Below the pieces are notes generated by a model, which searched no databases, was not told the DNA's origin, and saw only the letters and a list, made by a program, of their open reading frames with translations. Both the position numbers and the translations under genes were made by a program. Positions 46,177 through 57,300 of a DNA stretch of 64,000 nt are shown here, piece by piece. The stretch is taken from positions 143,219 through 207,218 of the forward strand of contig CACRXP010000976.1 in the NCBI GenBank assembly GCA_902702965.1, in the 5' to 3' direction. Positions within the stretch are counted from its first letter, which is position 1, and each line of letters opens with the position of its first letter. This DNA comes from Spirometra erinaceieuropaei. Its lineage: Eukaryota; Platyhelminthes; Cestoda; Diphyllobothriidea; Diphyllobothriidae.

Positions 46177-47474
46177 CCATGTGACTAGTGACATATATGA
46201 ATCAATGTATGCATTCACTTAATGCTGTAATTTCTTCACATTTTTGCTTGTTTATCGATTTTTTATGTACAAATAGGGAGTTCAAAGGCGTAAGCCTATT
46301 TCCCTCAAATACACTGACTGACTGACTGACTGACATATCGACTGAAAATATGTGGCAAGAAGACGCCATAATGGTTGCTTTACTAAAGACGACTAGGCAG
46401 TATATAGTTGATGAGAAATTGAATCTAAAACCGGAATTCTCCAAGTGGATTCCCAAATGAGCTCAATTTAAATGGGATCAGTAGCTTATAAAGCAGCTTA
46501 ATTGGTGTCAGTTTGAAATAAACGAAAATCCGATAAAAGGAAATAGAGGGATAATTCAAATGAAAAAAAACTCGGCATCACTAATTGTGTCCCGGAATTT
46601 AAACAATTTCTTGTCTGCTGAAATCGAAATCCTACTAAGAATTGCTGTTTAAAGTAAGTAAATTAGACTTTGCGGGGTGTGGCTTGCAGAGTTTATTTTA
46701 TCTCGAAAGCATTTTGAGACTTCCATAATATTATAAGTTTTGAACATATTGTTTCAGTTATAATTTTGCAGAGAGCTATTTGACTTCTGGATTAAAAAAC
46801 TGTATATAAATATTTAACAATGCATAGTTGTAGACAAAAATTCCTGCAACCCACCTGCCGAAAAGAGTGAATTCAAATTGTCCCTCACAAGGAGTGTAAA
46901 GGAGTTTCATGTACGTTGTAGAAACTCCTGCGTTTAATCAATCAAAACGTGAACGACCGCCGAATTAATTCATCCACTTTTCGGCCTGTGCGTGAGGTGT
47001 TCAATAAATAAACTGATATTCCGCTCCTATTTCATTTTGAATTCAGTTTTAGACTATTCTCTCGTTTGTATTGACAAAATTAAACTTCCACTCATTCTCT
47101 GTAATGCTTTGCCCAGTTTTATCATGCAAAAACAGATTGATTACAGGCATCAACGTTGATGTCGCCAAATTATTTTGTTATGAACGGCGACAAGGTTAAC
47201 TGCGGAGGATCTAGAGCTAAAAACTCAATTCGCAGAGTGCATTTTCAAATGCGGTAGATACAGATTAAAACGTTATATTTGAAATAACATGAATAAGGAC
47301 TGCATGACATAAACAGTTTGATCCGGAAAGATAGAAACTACCCGGTACGAAGAAAAAATGAGCTTGACACTTATTGATAACCTGTAATACTCGCACTTTC
47401 ACCGCCTCATAAACGAATCTGCAACCCTTTCGAAATAGGGCTTACGAAGCTGTGTCCGCACGCTGTACCGACGG

Positions 47475-48227
47475 GTGGAAACTCATTGCAGCACGCCAGC
47501 CGCCAAACTGAATGAGATAAAGCTCCTCCGAGAACTTTTCAGAGCCAATGGCTATCCGCGGGCATTCATTGAACGAAGCCGGAGGCAGCCAAAGAAACGA
47601 AACGAGGAGCATAGTCAGCCAAACTCGTGGCGGAGCATTCCGTACATTAAAGGGGTCTCCTAAGGCGTGGCTCGATCACTCGCGCCACTCGGAATAGGTG
47701 TTGCCCACAGGCCTGACTCAACAATCCGCCGGCAAGTGATGCGGCCGAAAAATCCGATCCCTAAGCAGGAGATGTCGGCCGTTGTCTACCGACTTCAATG
47801 CAGCTGCAGAAGTCGCAACTACGTTGGGGAAACCGGCCGACGGCTGCAAACGCGAATGCACGAGCATAAGTTGGCCGTGCGAAGGTTGGACCCAAAGTCG
47901 GAGGTAGCAACCCAAGCCGCGCAAATGGGACACATCTTCAACTTTGACGCCGTTGAGATTGTGGGCCGAGGCAGCGATCACACAGCAAGGCAAGTGCAAA
48001 AAGCCTGGATGTCCACCGACCGCTCTGTCAACCGCCACATCAATTTGCCTCCCCCTTATCTGACTTTACGAACCTTCTTAGCGGGGGACAGTCACGGCGT
48101 GGCACAATCGGGGCCGTCAGTCATCACCGCGGCCGACGGGGGCGATTCAGGTCACGGTGACATGCGGGTTGGATGCAGCCACACAGGCGGCATTGGCGGA
48201 TCACGCATTGGACAGAGGGCGCCATAA
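47475..48227 (+). pseudogene. PLE linker and GIY-YIG endonuclease with a single nonsense codon
   Basis: One frame holds about 250 codons with a single TAA at 47,661-47,663, in a place (after K-G-V-S) where I would expect a glutamate codon. The linker shows E-T-H-C-S-T-P-A-A-K and L-R-E-L-F-R-A-N-G-Y-P-R-A-F-I. After the stop come L-G-I-G-V-A-H-R-P, M-R-P-K-N-P, S-A-V-V-Y-R-L-Q-C-S-C (GIY strand and Cys pair), then N-Y-V-G-E-T-G-R-R-L-Q-T-R-M-H-E-H (YIG strand, catalytic Arg, Glu-His). The end is G-H-I-F-N-F, V-G-R-G-S and S-V-N-R-H-I-N-L-P-P. All active-site positions look intact. Role: DNA nicking for PLE insertion. No RT is present, so it is not autonomous. Confidence 0.92.
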
Positions 48228-48255
48228 TAAGGAGTGTTGTGCACAGGACCTCCCA

Positions 48256-48300
48256 GTCCCTGAAGATGGGTAGACGTGTAAACTACCCGAAACGTCGGAT
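48256..48300 (+). ncRNA. Small hammerhead ribozyme variant in PLE 3' region
   Basis: CTGAAGA (48,260-48,266) fits the CUGANGA core. After an unpaired T, GGGTAG (48,268-48,273) pairs perfectly with CTACCC (48,283-48,288) as stem II. Next comes GAAACGTC (48,289-48,296), which would give GAA, a two-pair AC/GU stem III with no loop, and C as the cleavage nucleotide at 48,296. Stem I forms from GTCC (48,256-48,259) with GGAT (48,297-48,300), with one G-U pair. The missing stem III loop is the known feature of small hammerheads associated with Penelope-like retrotransposons, reported to cleave as dimers. It probably processes the element's RNA. Confidence 0.75.
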
Positions 48301-49850
48301 CTCAAATGAACCCCTCCCGGTGAACGCCCACTCTTCTTTTGGCTTACGAAGTATACCGCAGATCCTCAAAGCCACTATCATGCGTCCATATAAATACCAC
48401 GAATTTATATGCGTTCGTCTTGATTTTCCAAAATGACGTGCTGTACGCCTCAGTGAAGCCAAATGCGTAATTGCATTTTCGAGACTTCATTGCGGACAGG
48501 CAAGGTCAAAGCCGGCCTATTTTGCGGGTAACTTCACAACTCTTTTACAGAGGTGGAATGGATTGGACTTCGTTAACGCTGCATTAGCCATTTCATGCTA
48601 TTTGAATACCACTGACAAGCCTATTGACTTGCTTCCCTGACAAGGTATGAAGGCGTACAAGAAGTGGCCTATTCCTCCGTACGCATGCAATTCTGAATTG
48701 ATAGGTTTTCCAGTTGTGTTAAAATGCATTTTGCTTTCTCATTGGCCACGATAGGTTAAGAAACATTCAGGCCACTTTATCGAAGTCTGCATTTCAGCAA
48801 TGAACCCATGGGACGTAGTGGAGAAGGCCTTCGACGCTTATGCATGAAAAGCATGAATATTTCGAAATGCGAATTGCCTGCACTTATTTCATTTTAGAGT
48901 TTTATTAGCATTATAATTCTTAAAGATGCCAGTATTATTTCCCACGATGACTCCTAAATCAGCAAACTTAACAATGGACGTTATATCTGCAGACCAGTAC
49001 AAAAAGGAGGACGCACAAACAAATAGCGCCAGCTGTAACAGCGATTAGCCAGCTTCCAGCCTTATTTTGACTCATATAAAACATGCCAAAAATTCTCTTT
49101 TGATGTCTAAAATAATTCCGCAATAGGGTGCATTAGTACGTCCGCGTTTTTTGAGATAGCCTAGAACACGTTGGCATTCCCACATTAGGTATTCTTACTA
49201 CCTATCTCAATTAATTATAAGAATCAACATATTCCCCAAATTTACTTTGATCTTGATTGCGAAGACTTTGTTGTCATCATATGGTGTATATTTTGTTGAA
49301 TACGCCTACATTTCATTAGCAAGTGTGCAGAGCAAGACTGTAAAATCATACTTTTTGAGTTGCTTCTCGGTGTTGTTTAAGTTAATATTTCTGAAATGTC
49401 CACGCAACATCTTTCTAACATGTGCTCTGAGTAAAAAACAAAGCCACTTATGCCAAAGACCCTTCACCTTGGCAATTAGCATCGTTTGATCTGTATTCAG
49501 CAAAGACCAACCTCGATGCCAACCCTGTTTACAGCGCAGCGCGTCAAGGCCAGCGTCCTCTCGGACCACTAATGATGGACGACAGATTTGTCTCGGTAAA
49601 TTTTTTTTTGCTTTTCCCCCTTTCCAGTCACCTCGTTATGCCAAAGCCATAATGAACTTAACAGCATTGGTCACTTTGTCTGGTTGTTAGCAGTTGATTT
49701 GATCAAAGCAAAATAGATGACTTGCGGTGCCAGACTGCACAGTGATCATATGCTAGAACCTGAAATTCAACACGTTAGCATTAAATATAGGTTGTCCTAC
49801 AGCTGATTATATGAAAATAGGCTAGACATGACATGTGCCTTTTGCATGGT

Positions 49851-52800
49851 TGAACATACTGGCTAGTATAATAATATTCCCTTCCGGTGAGTAAAATAAT
49901 CATTGAAAAAGTCAGTATGCTCACTTTCAACACATATCACCGCGAGTCTGCGTCACCCGCGCCAAGTCAAAAAGCGCTTGTGGATACGCATTTTTTGAGG
50001 GAAATGCGGTAGGACAATCAGAGTGAACGAGGTCGCTGACATCTTGGGTTATTTAAAGTTGCAAATAAATCTTTTCATGGCAGATGCAACCACTTTGCCG
50101 TTTTGTCAACAACCTATATAAGCTATTCCTTCAGTTGTAAATGCTGAGGAATACGCATGTTACAAAGATGACTGAATTGATGCTCATCAAAAAGTGAATT
50201 GATTCTACATGTATATTTGTTTAGCAGTACTTCATCTGCCCCCAAAAGGGTTCACGTGGGAGATGTGTTAAGGGAATGGAGCGCGCTACAAGGGCTGTGT
50301 AAATCCCGTGCATCCCATAAGAAATCCCTCACATTTGGGAAGACGTGCTGATACGACTAGATGCAGGATTCACGCTGTGTTAGACACTTGCAATCAACAC
50401 CACTTGAGCGGCTCCGGCAGCTAACTGGTCCATAGTAGAGGGAAGAGAGAGCGAGAGAAGTTGACTTTCTGAACGTCATCACCACTGCAGTTCTCAGATT
50501 TCTTCACCAGAAACAATCATGAGAGCAAAGTGTCGGGATTTGGAGGATGCCAACTAGCGGGAAATATCGGGTTTTCTCAGGCGGAAGAATTTGTCAATTA
50601 GGAATCCTTCTTCGTGTGACCCGTATAGCACTTCCGCTCAAATGGGATCTGAGACGTCCCTGTTTCTCTGAAAGCCTGGACTTTCGTGCGAGACAACTGG
50701 GGAAGTAGTGGCATGCCTAGACGGACTGTTTAACTTTGTCAGTCACATCCGATCGTCTTTATTTAGCCTTTGCATTAGGTTTAGAAGAGTGATGGAGTTG
50801 AGTGCGACAGATGCTGCTTAAGTGCGTGGACTAATCCATGCGCAGGTAACTGCCTTTGTCACATCTTTTTGTTCTTCATACGGTTAAAATCGTCATTTGT
50901 GACATTCAAAAGGAAAATACGAACTACTCCCCAGCATTCCACATTAACTCATATAAATGTCTACTCAGGAGCAAGTTGAAAGCAGTCTCTCGAGTTTTGT
51001 TTATTTATTGTGCATAAAACATGCCAGTCTCGAAAACTGTTGCAAAGGAATTAGATGGCCTATTTCACTGACTGGGAACTGAAATTGTGATTAATTGAGT
51101 GAGGTTCATATAGTAGTTATCATGCATACAGCCCCAAAATATTTTATTCCAGCCAGAATGTCGTCTTTTTATGTGATTTTACCCGCTCGGCTGCGGATAA
51201 AGACTGTGTATGACAAGAAAATGGTTTGTCTCAATTTTTTGGGTTTTTTCAATTTTTTTACCTGAAGAAGAGATATCCTTCAGTCAAATAAAATTAGTGT
51301 CTACAATATTTTATAAATAGGTAAAGTGCCCATCCAAACAGAAAGACATGTCTTCTTACTGTTGTTCCTTTTGAGACATACATCATGGTCTATATCAATT
51401 GCAGAATTTTATGGGTCCCAAGTGCCATTTTTTAATGTCGCAGAGAAAAATTTTGTTTTCACAAAGCGCATGTAGGTTGGGAAAATAAAAAGCAAGGAAA
51501 ATTGCCAGTCAGGCTCTAACTTAGTCAGCAATCAAATAAATTTTTTTTAAACCGGAATTAATCCCTGTTTTAACCAATATGTGCTAACAAATGAGCAAAA
51601 CAAGTTTATTTGCATATATTTTGTATAAAATATAATCGAATTTCTCAGAGCATAGAAGAAGATCTGAAAAAATAAAAACTATATAAGCAGCCATTTTGAA
51701 CGAATATGACTTTCACGGGCTTCCAATAATAAGCGCATTAAACAGTCAACCCCAAGCCCGATTGGAATATCCCACGATTATGTAGCAAGATAATCATTGC
51801 TGCAGCCCTACCCCAGTAATTATTTCCCAATGATAGCACATTTTGGGATTTTGATTAATTTGCGATGTGTTAATGCATATTTTCAGCCGCAATTGGAAGT
51901 ATTTGCAAAGATGTGTCCCTTAGAAAATTGTAGTATGTGATTGGGTTTACGGGTATTTGGCCCAGGTTTCTCACATTCCTCTTCATAATCATGGCTAGTT
52001 TCGCCAAATGCTAAACAGTAGTCGACCGAGCCACTTCTAACAGTTTTGCATTATGCTAGAAATATTAATTACAGCGGAATAAACATAAAGATAACCTGCG
52101 GGCTTAAATTCTGTCTCCAAGGAGTGACACGGACTTTTAAAATGTATTTCAGAACAGCCCAACCATACATAGTTTTTCACATGGCAGACAAGTAGAAGAA
52201 CATAAATTAAGGAGATTTTGCGAGTTATACAGCGCAGCACGCTACCTAACTACACGCGCAAGCAACTGCCGTATGCAGTTTCAGTACAAATCTAAAGATA
52301 GCATACTAGTACTAGGAAACCGTTACTTGACGGCTTCTTTTCGTGTTCCTTTCTTATGATTTCTGCCGCTGATGGACGGAAGCGGGGCTTGGTGTTGGGA
52401 GGGGGTTTGAGCATGGCGTCGAAAAAAACAGTAAAACGGAAATGCAAAAACCACTGAAGCGCACGAAACTGACATGGCCTTGCTTTTGGAATGCATAAAT
52501 TAACTATTGAGATGAAATGGATGCCGAAATAGATGCCCAACATTTTCGTTGACCGCAGCTTCTCGCTATGCACACTTCCGGACATGCAAAATCGTACTCA
52601 GACATACGAGTGCGCATGTCGTCGAAGTGGTCACCCTTAATTTTAACAAATTTTAATTGAAAATCTGGTTTACTATGCTCTAAGCCGCCAAGTAAGCGCT
52701 CTGCTGACGATGAGAAATATGACTTCAAAAGCAACAGGTAAAAAGGGGGCCGTACATTTTATTAAATGTTTAGAAGGTTGAACGTGAAGGTGACTGAGAC

Positions 52801-53344
52801 TCTGAAGCATTTTACTCTACAAAGACAAGGCGGATCCTTAAATACTAACATATAAATGGTTATGAAACCTTATTATAAAATTAACGGCTATTGACATACA
52901 CGAAGGCATTAGGATTCATTAAATTTGCAGAATTATTCCTGCACACGATCTTGCTTTTTTCTCCGCGTAGATGATTGACAGGGAACGCAGTGAACGAGCA
53001 GAACTGCTTAACCGATTTTGCAACGCGTTTACATCGATAACTTTATCAGGGAAAGTCGGCAGTAGTGTCAACTGCAAGATATTTCAAGGCAGTATGGATC
53101 TATTCGGCTTTTTGGCGTTAGATACAAAAGTATATATTATCTTCTTTCTACTCCCCTTAATCCTGACTATGCCCATTCACTGGGTGAAAAATGAGCCACC
53201 ACCGCAAACCAATCAATCACTTTCATTCTAACTGCGCAAGTTATCTTATCATTAACGCTTTCAGCCAGCATCGTCTGAAATAAACTCTGAGAGCATAGTG
53301 AAAGAAGCGTTCATCTCTTAGTCGAATGAGAGTGACTTGTAGGC
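49851..53344. other. Noncoding stretch, one doubtful open frame
   Basis: Mostly AT-rich with no recognised repeat. About 50,240-50,720 is GC-richer without a frame. The 86-codon plus frame at 52,971-53,231 begins directly after a good 3' splice-site-like sequence (pyrimidine tract ending CGTAG at 52,970) and ends with a hydrophobic membrane-like segment and a proline-rich tail. It is a possible exon, discussed under findings. Confidence 0.4.
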
Positions 53345-54370
53345 GAACAGTAGGTGAGCTATCTTACGAAATGTTAATCAAAATTCCGCAATGCGTTTTC
53401 GTTTCGAGAAGATTAAGTAAGTAGGGTTGTAAAAATAATCACCCTGCACAGTAGCGCTATAATATTTCAGTTGCCTCAGGATGCCGTCTTTCGAGCGAAC
53501 TTCCTTTCGGCTGCATGTAGCAAATAAACTCTGTAAAAATGGCTACTTAAATAGCATGCTTTTTTCATTAATTTTATTGCCCTTAATAAATTTAATTATA
53601 TTTTATGAAAATATGCATTAAAATATCCATTTTTTGCCCGCTAAGTATATCCCTACGTCCTTTTTTAATCTTACACTCAAAGGAAGAGTTAAATTCGGTT
53701 TTCAAAAACTTTTTCATTCCCTGAATAATTTAAACCCGCTCTACCGCCACACCTGGATTCAGGGTTTTTAACCTACAAGCGGTATATTTTCCGAGTACAA
53801 AAACCCACAAATTAAACAGTGAATTTGAACCATATTGTTAACTTTACAAGCCACATTGGTAAATGCAGAGACACGACAATTCATGGATGGTCATTTCACG
53901 GTATTTACCAGTCACCCAATTAGAATATTTTTAAAAACCGGATTATATCACTCCTTTGAGTACAAAATTTTAAGAAGACTTAATTTTCTGCTGAATGAGC
54001 AAAAGAACGAATATGTTTATGCATGTTTTCCTTGAAATATAATTTTACTTTTAGGGACACCAAAAATCAATGTGAAAAATTCATGCTATTTAAGCAGTCG
54101 TTTTTTATAGTGTTTACTTTTTTGTATGCAATCGGATGGAAGTTCATTAGAAAGCGAGCATCCTGAGGTAACTGATATATTATAGAATTATGCTGACAAG
54201 TTTTACAACACTTCTTAATAAATCTTTAAGAAACAAAAACGCATTTCGGAATTTCGGTTGACTTTTCATACGTTATTTCTCCTACTGTACGTTATCGTTT
54301 TCTCACGGAGGTGCGCAATTCTGTTTTTCATTCAAGACGCATTTTACATGGCCGTCGCATGACGACTGGA
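53345..54370 (+). repeat. Unnamed repeat R2 followed by R3, most complete copy
   Basis: The first part (53,345-53,630) matches R2 at 11,560 and 18,900. The second (53,690-54,370) matches R3 at 30,330-31,120 through G-T/C-G-C-A-C/A-G/A-T-T-C-T-G-T-T-T near its end. The two parts are adjacent here but separate elsewhere, so this is probably the closest to the full element. Length about 1 kb, no terminal inverted repeats, no coding frame, class unknown. Confidence 0.55.
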
Positions 54371-57300
54371 GATGAGCGATTCAGAAGTACGACTTCCCAC
54401 AGAACAAACGTCAAAACAAAAAGATTGGCAGCAAAACCCGTTAAAAGTGCTTGACGCGCTGTGTATTGCGAGTCAACGTACAAATAACGTTCGTGTATGT
54501 CAGGTAACCGCACGTATGCTTCGACACGCAAACCCGACAGTAAAGAGCGAAGGGGAAGAGACTGACACAAGGGCATGGAGACCCTTAACGACGATGTTAG
54601 GGGAGGATGTGGGGGAGACTACTTGCTTGATTGTGACTCTGAATCATTTCACCGCAGACCCAGTATGGAAACAGTAGTAGTTGGAATTTGAGGTGGGGTT
54701 ATTTAGCCTGTGTAGTGAATTAGACACTCAGTAGCCGAGCCACGTATACGGGTTCTGTCGGCTGCCATCAGAAACACTGAAATTTAAATGCAAGCAAATT
54801 CAGACCATCTACTTCGGTATCTTTCTGATCGGGACGGAATGTAGCTTGTGGTTTAGCTGCGGACTAGATTAAACAAGTACCTAAAAATATTTTTCAGAAG
54901 CTCAATCATCGCAGTTCCTGAAGTTTCTGGTTGGATAATATAATAAGGATGTCAGATTCGTCATCTGGTCTTATAAAGTCCATTTAATCTTTAACACTAA
55001 AACATTATTGTGACCCTCCGGCGCTAAATTCGTTCCCTTTTGGTCACCAAGGTAGTATATTGTTATGCGCGGTTTAAGTCGCAGAACTGCAAATTAGCTA
55101 GACAATCTGTAGCATGGTTTTAATGACGCTTTTGTTTTTTCAGGTGAAATAAAGCTGCAATTTTCTGTTAAAGCAGATTCGTACATTACGATTACGGACT
55201 ACAACTTAGTAGGCGGGAAAGAAAAGCATTTATTTGTGCAAAATTGCTGGAGCACACAAGATAATAAGAAAAGCAAAAAGATCTTACTGTTCAAAATGCA
55301 CAGTTTAATTGTTCTGAGGATATTAGCGAGCGAATGCAACTCATAAAATTTGTCTGCTACTGCAAGAAGCATTTGTAAACACGACCTTCTCGGAATGCGT
55401 CCTGCATCCATTCTGTTTATTGGGTGAAGGAACAAACTACTATTTCAATGCAGATGATAAACGGTCAGTGAGGAGACTGGGGTTGCGTAAAATTCGCATC
55501 ACAATATCTGCACACAGATGAGGGAATTATCCAATTTTGACAAACAGACAGAATGGAGGCGGTAGAATAATTGCATTTTACTTTCCCCACCCATGTCTAT
55601 TACTGTGGCTTATTTCTGATCATCTAAAAAATGACAGTTCTCTACGTCATGGTTTATATTACAGATACGTCCATATTTTCGCCTGTTAGGGTAAGGTCTC
55701 TTATCATGACTGCTATCGGCCGGCACTTCCTGAAATGAAGCCGGTCTTTTCCTTTGAAGACAGGACAACAGACGATTCCATTTTCCGTAGCATGCGATTT
55801 TTGTGAGGCAATAAATGTAGGACTTTGGAAAATTAATGCATATTTCCGGCGCGAGTAGAAAGCGAACTTTATGTAACGGTTGCGTGACGACTAGCGCCCA
55901 GTGTTTTACAGACAAAAAGAGATGGACATTAAGTTGACGAGTTGCGGCCTGTTTGCCATCGCTGGTCTGTGATACACCGATTTTAAGTTGCACGCATATT
56001 TTTGCCTCTCTTTTAAAAAATGATTCAAAACAGATGAAAGATTGGGGTGACAGTAGATACGGGAACATCGGCTGATCAAGAGGACGTACAACAGTTTAAT
56101 GCCTACAAAACTAGGACTGGTGAGGATGCCGCGAACAACATGGCAAACTACAAATCATAATGACGGGACAGTTATATCGACCACTTTCTCTCTATTTGCA
56201 GGTTCTCGACCTACCAAGAGTCAGGGGGCGATTCTGGAAGCCACAAAATTGTGACCTCTGTAAAATTCAAAAGATGGGTAGGTCTTCCGCCAGTGTGGAG
56301 GCAAAAGACCTCTAAGATGCATCACGCACAACATTTAAGCCAGACGTAGTCTGACGGTAGTTGAATATATGCTCCGTAGTCGACGTGTCGTTGTTTATTT
56401 GTAAACGGAGCACTAATTAACAGCATCCGTCTTCAGAAGCTTACTGCTATTTATCCTCCCCACTGGTGCGTACTTAGACTTTCAAAAATACATCACGACT
56501 GGGCGAAATGATTCCGCTAATACCGCTTAATTTCAGTAAATATCTTTTCATAGAAAGAGTGGCCTAACTGAATATGCACTACAAATTGTACTGGGCATCA
56601 AAGTAAGTCAGTCGGCAAGAGCAATAAGCCGCAGTGAAATTAATATTTCCAATGTCATCCCCTTCACTCTCCGCGTGGAATTGCAGACCAAACTAAATTG
56701 ATGGGCAGTATTTTCTACTGACGTGGACATATCTGTTTAGTCAAATGTTTCTGTTAGAAATTCGGCATATTAATTCGCCTTCTTAAGCGTATTTTGCTAA
56801 AAATACTACTAAGACATTGTAGGCCGCGGAGGAATATAAACGTATTCGGAACAAAGAGTAGAATAGGAACATTGTTCGATGTACACAAATGCTTTCTACC
56901 GTAATCGAATATTCTTAGAGCAGTCCGCCTGATTTCGTCGAAGATCAAAGCTGTATTAAGAGAATAAACAAAGCCAACATTATTTATCCCATATTTGACT
57001 TTTATTTTGGTAAGAAATCTTTCGCGCATTCGTTCAGGAGTATGGTAAAATTGTGAAAACCATCATATGCACATTGCTGGATAATACAGTCCAAATTTTG
57101 ACTTAATCAGGCAGTTAGTTTTGTACGACCAGAATTTGCACTTTAAGGGAGAAGTCGTTTACCATCAAGCATAAATAAAAATAACATGTTTTAGGAAAAT
57201 CTGGAATGAATTATTACATATGGTGTTTCGGTAATTCTTCTCACTGTCAAAAACTTTTATAAACCAATGATATTTTTGGATAATGCTGGCGTATGCTCAT

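Larger units (their letters stand above)
45280..46334 (+). mobile_element. CR1/L2-like non-LTR retrotransposon, 5'-truncated, with assembly gap
   Basis: It holds the C-terminal part of the apurinic-type endonuclease, a 75-N gap, the last 105 codons of the ORF2-type polyprotein, a 3' untranslated region and a terminal (ACTG)n run at about 46,310-46,334. The left arm at about 23,190-23,240 is the empty site. The sequence resumes with A-T-C-G-A-C-T on the 3' side, and ATAT occurs on both sides (45,276-45,279 and 46,335-46,338), giving a candidate 4-bp target duplication. The 5' truncation inside the endonuclease is typical of incomplete target-primed reverse transcription. Confidence 0.85.
47450..48340 (+). 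mobile_element. Penelope-like element, 5'-truncated, recent, precise ends (copy G)
   Basis: This 891-bp insertion is flanked by identical 11-bp copies of GGCTTACGAAG (47,439-47,449 and 48,341-48,351). The left arm at about 22,090-22,135 is uninterrupted at the same point, so the ends are exact. It contains the RT-endonuclease linker, an endonuclease with one stop in the whole frame, a hammerhead ribozyme variant and 40 bp of 3' sequence. Truncation falls between RT and endonuclease. The perfect target duplication and the near-intact frame mark it as the youngest PLE in the window. Confidence 0.92.
42625..49850 (-). repeat. Right arm of the very long degenerate inverted repeat
   Basis: Reverse-complement partner of 19,535-25,840 (anchors listed there). 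It is longer than the left arm because it carries two later insertions, a LINE at 45,280-46,334 and a PLE at 47,450-48,340. It lacks the second unit of the left arm's 1.05-kb tandem. Inner end near 42,625, outer end near 49,850. The spacer between the arms is about 16.8 kb. Confidence 0.8.

Noticed and set aside
54372..54677. 101-codon open frame in a GC-richer patch
   Set aside because: No domain, an opposite-strand frame of similar length, and no supporting gene signals.
55610..56068. 152-codon minus-strand open frame
   Set aside because: Composition looks random (no domain, mixed hydrophobic and charged residues without pattern), with no repeat homolog or gene signals.
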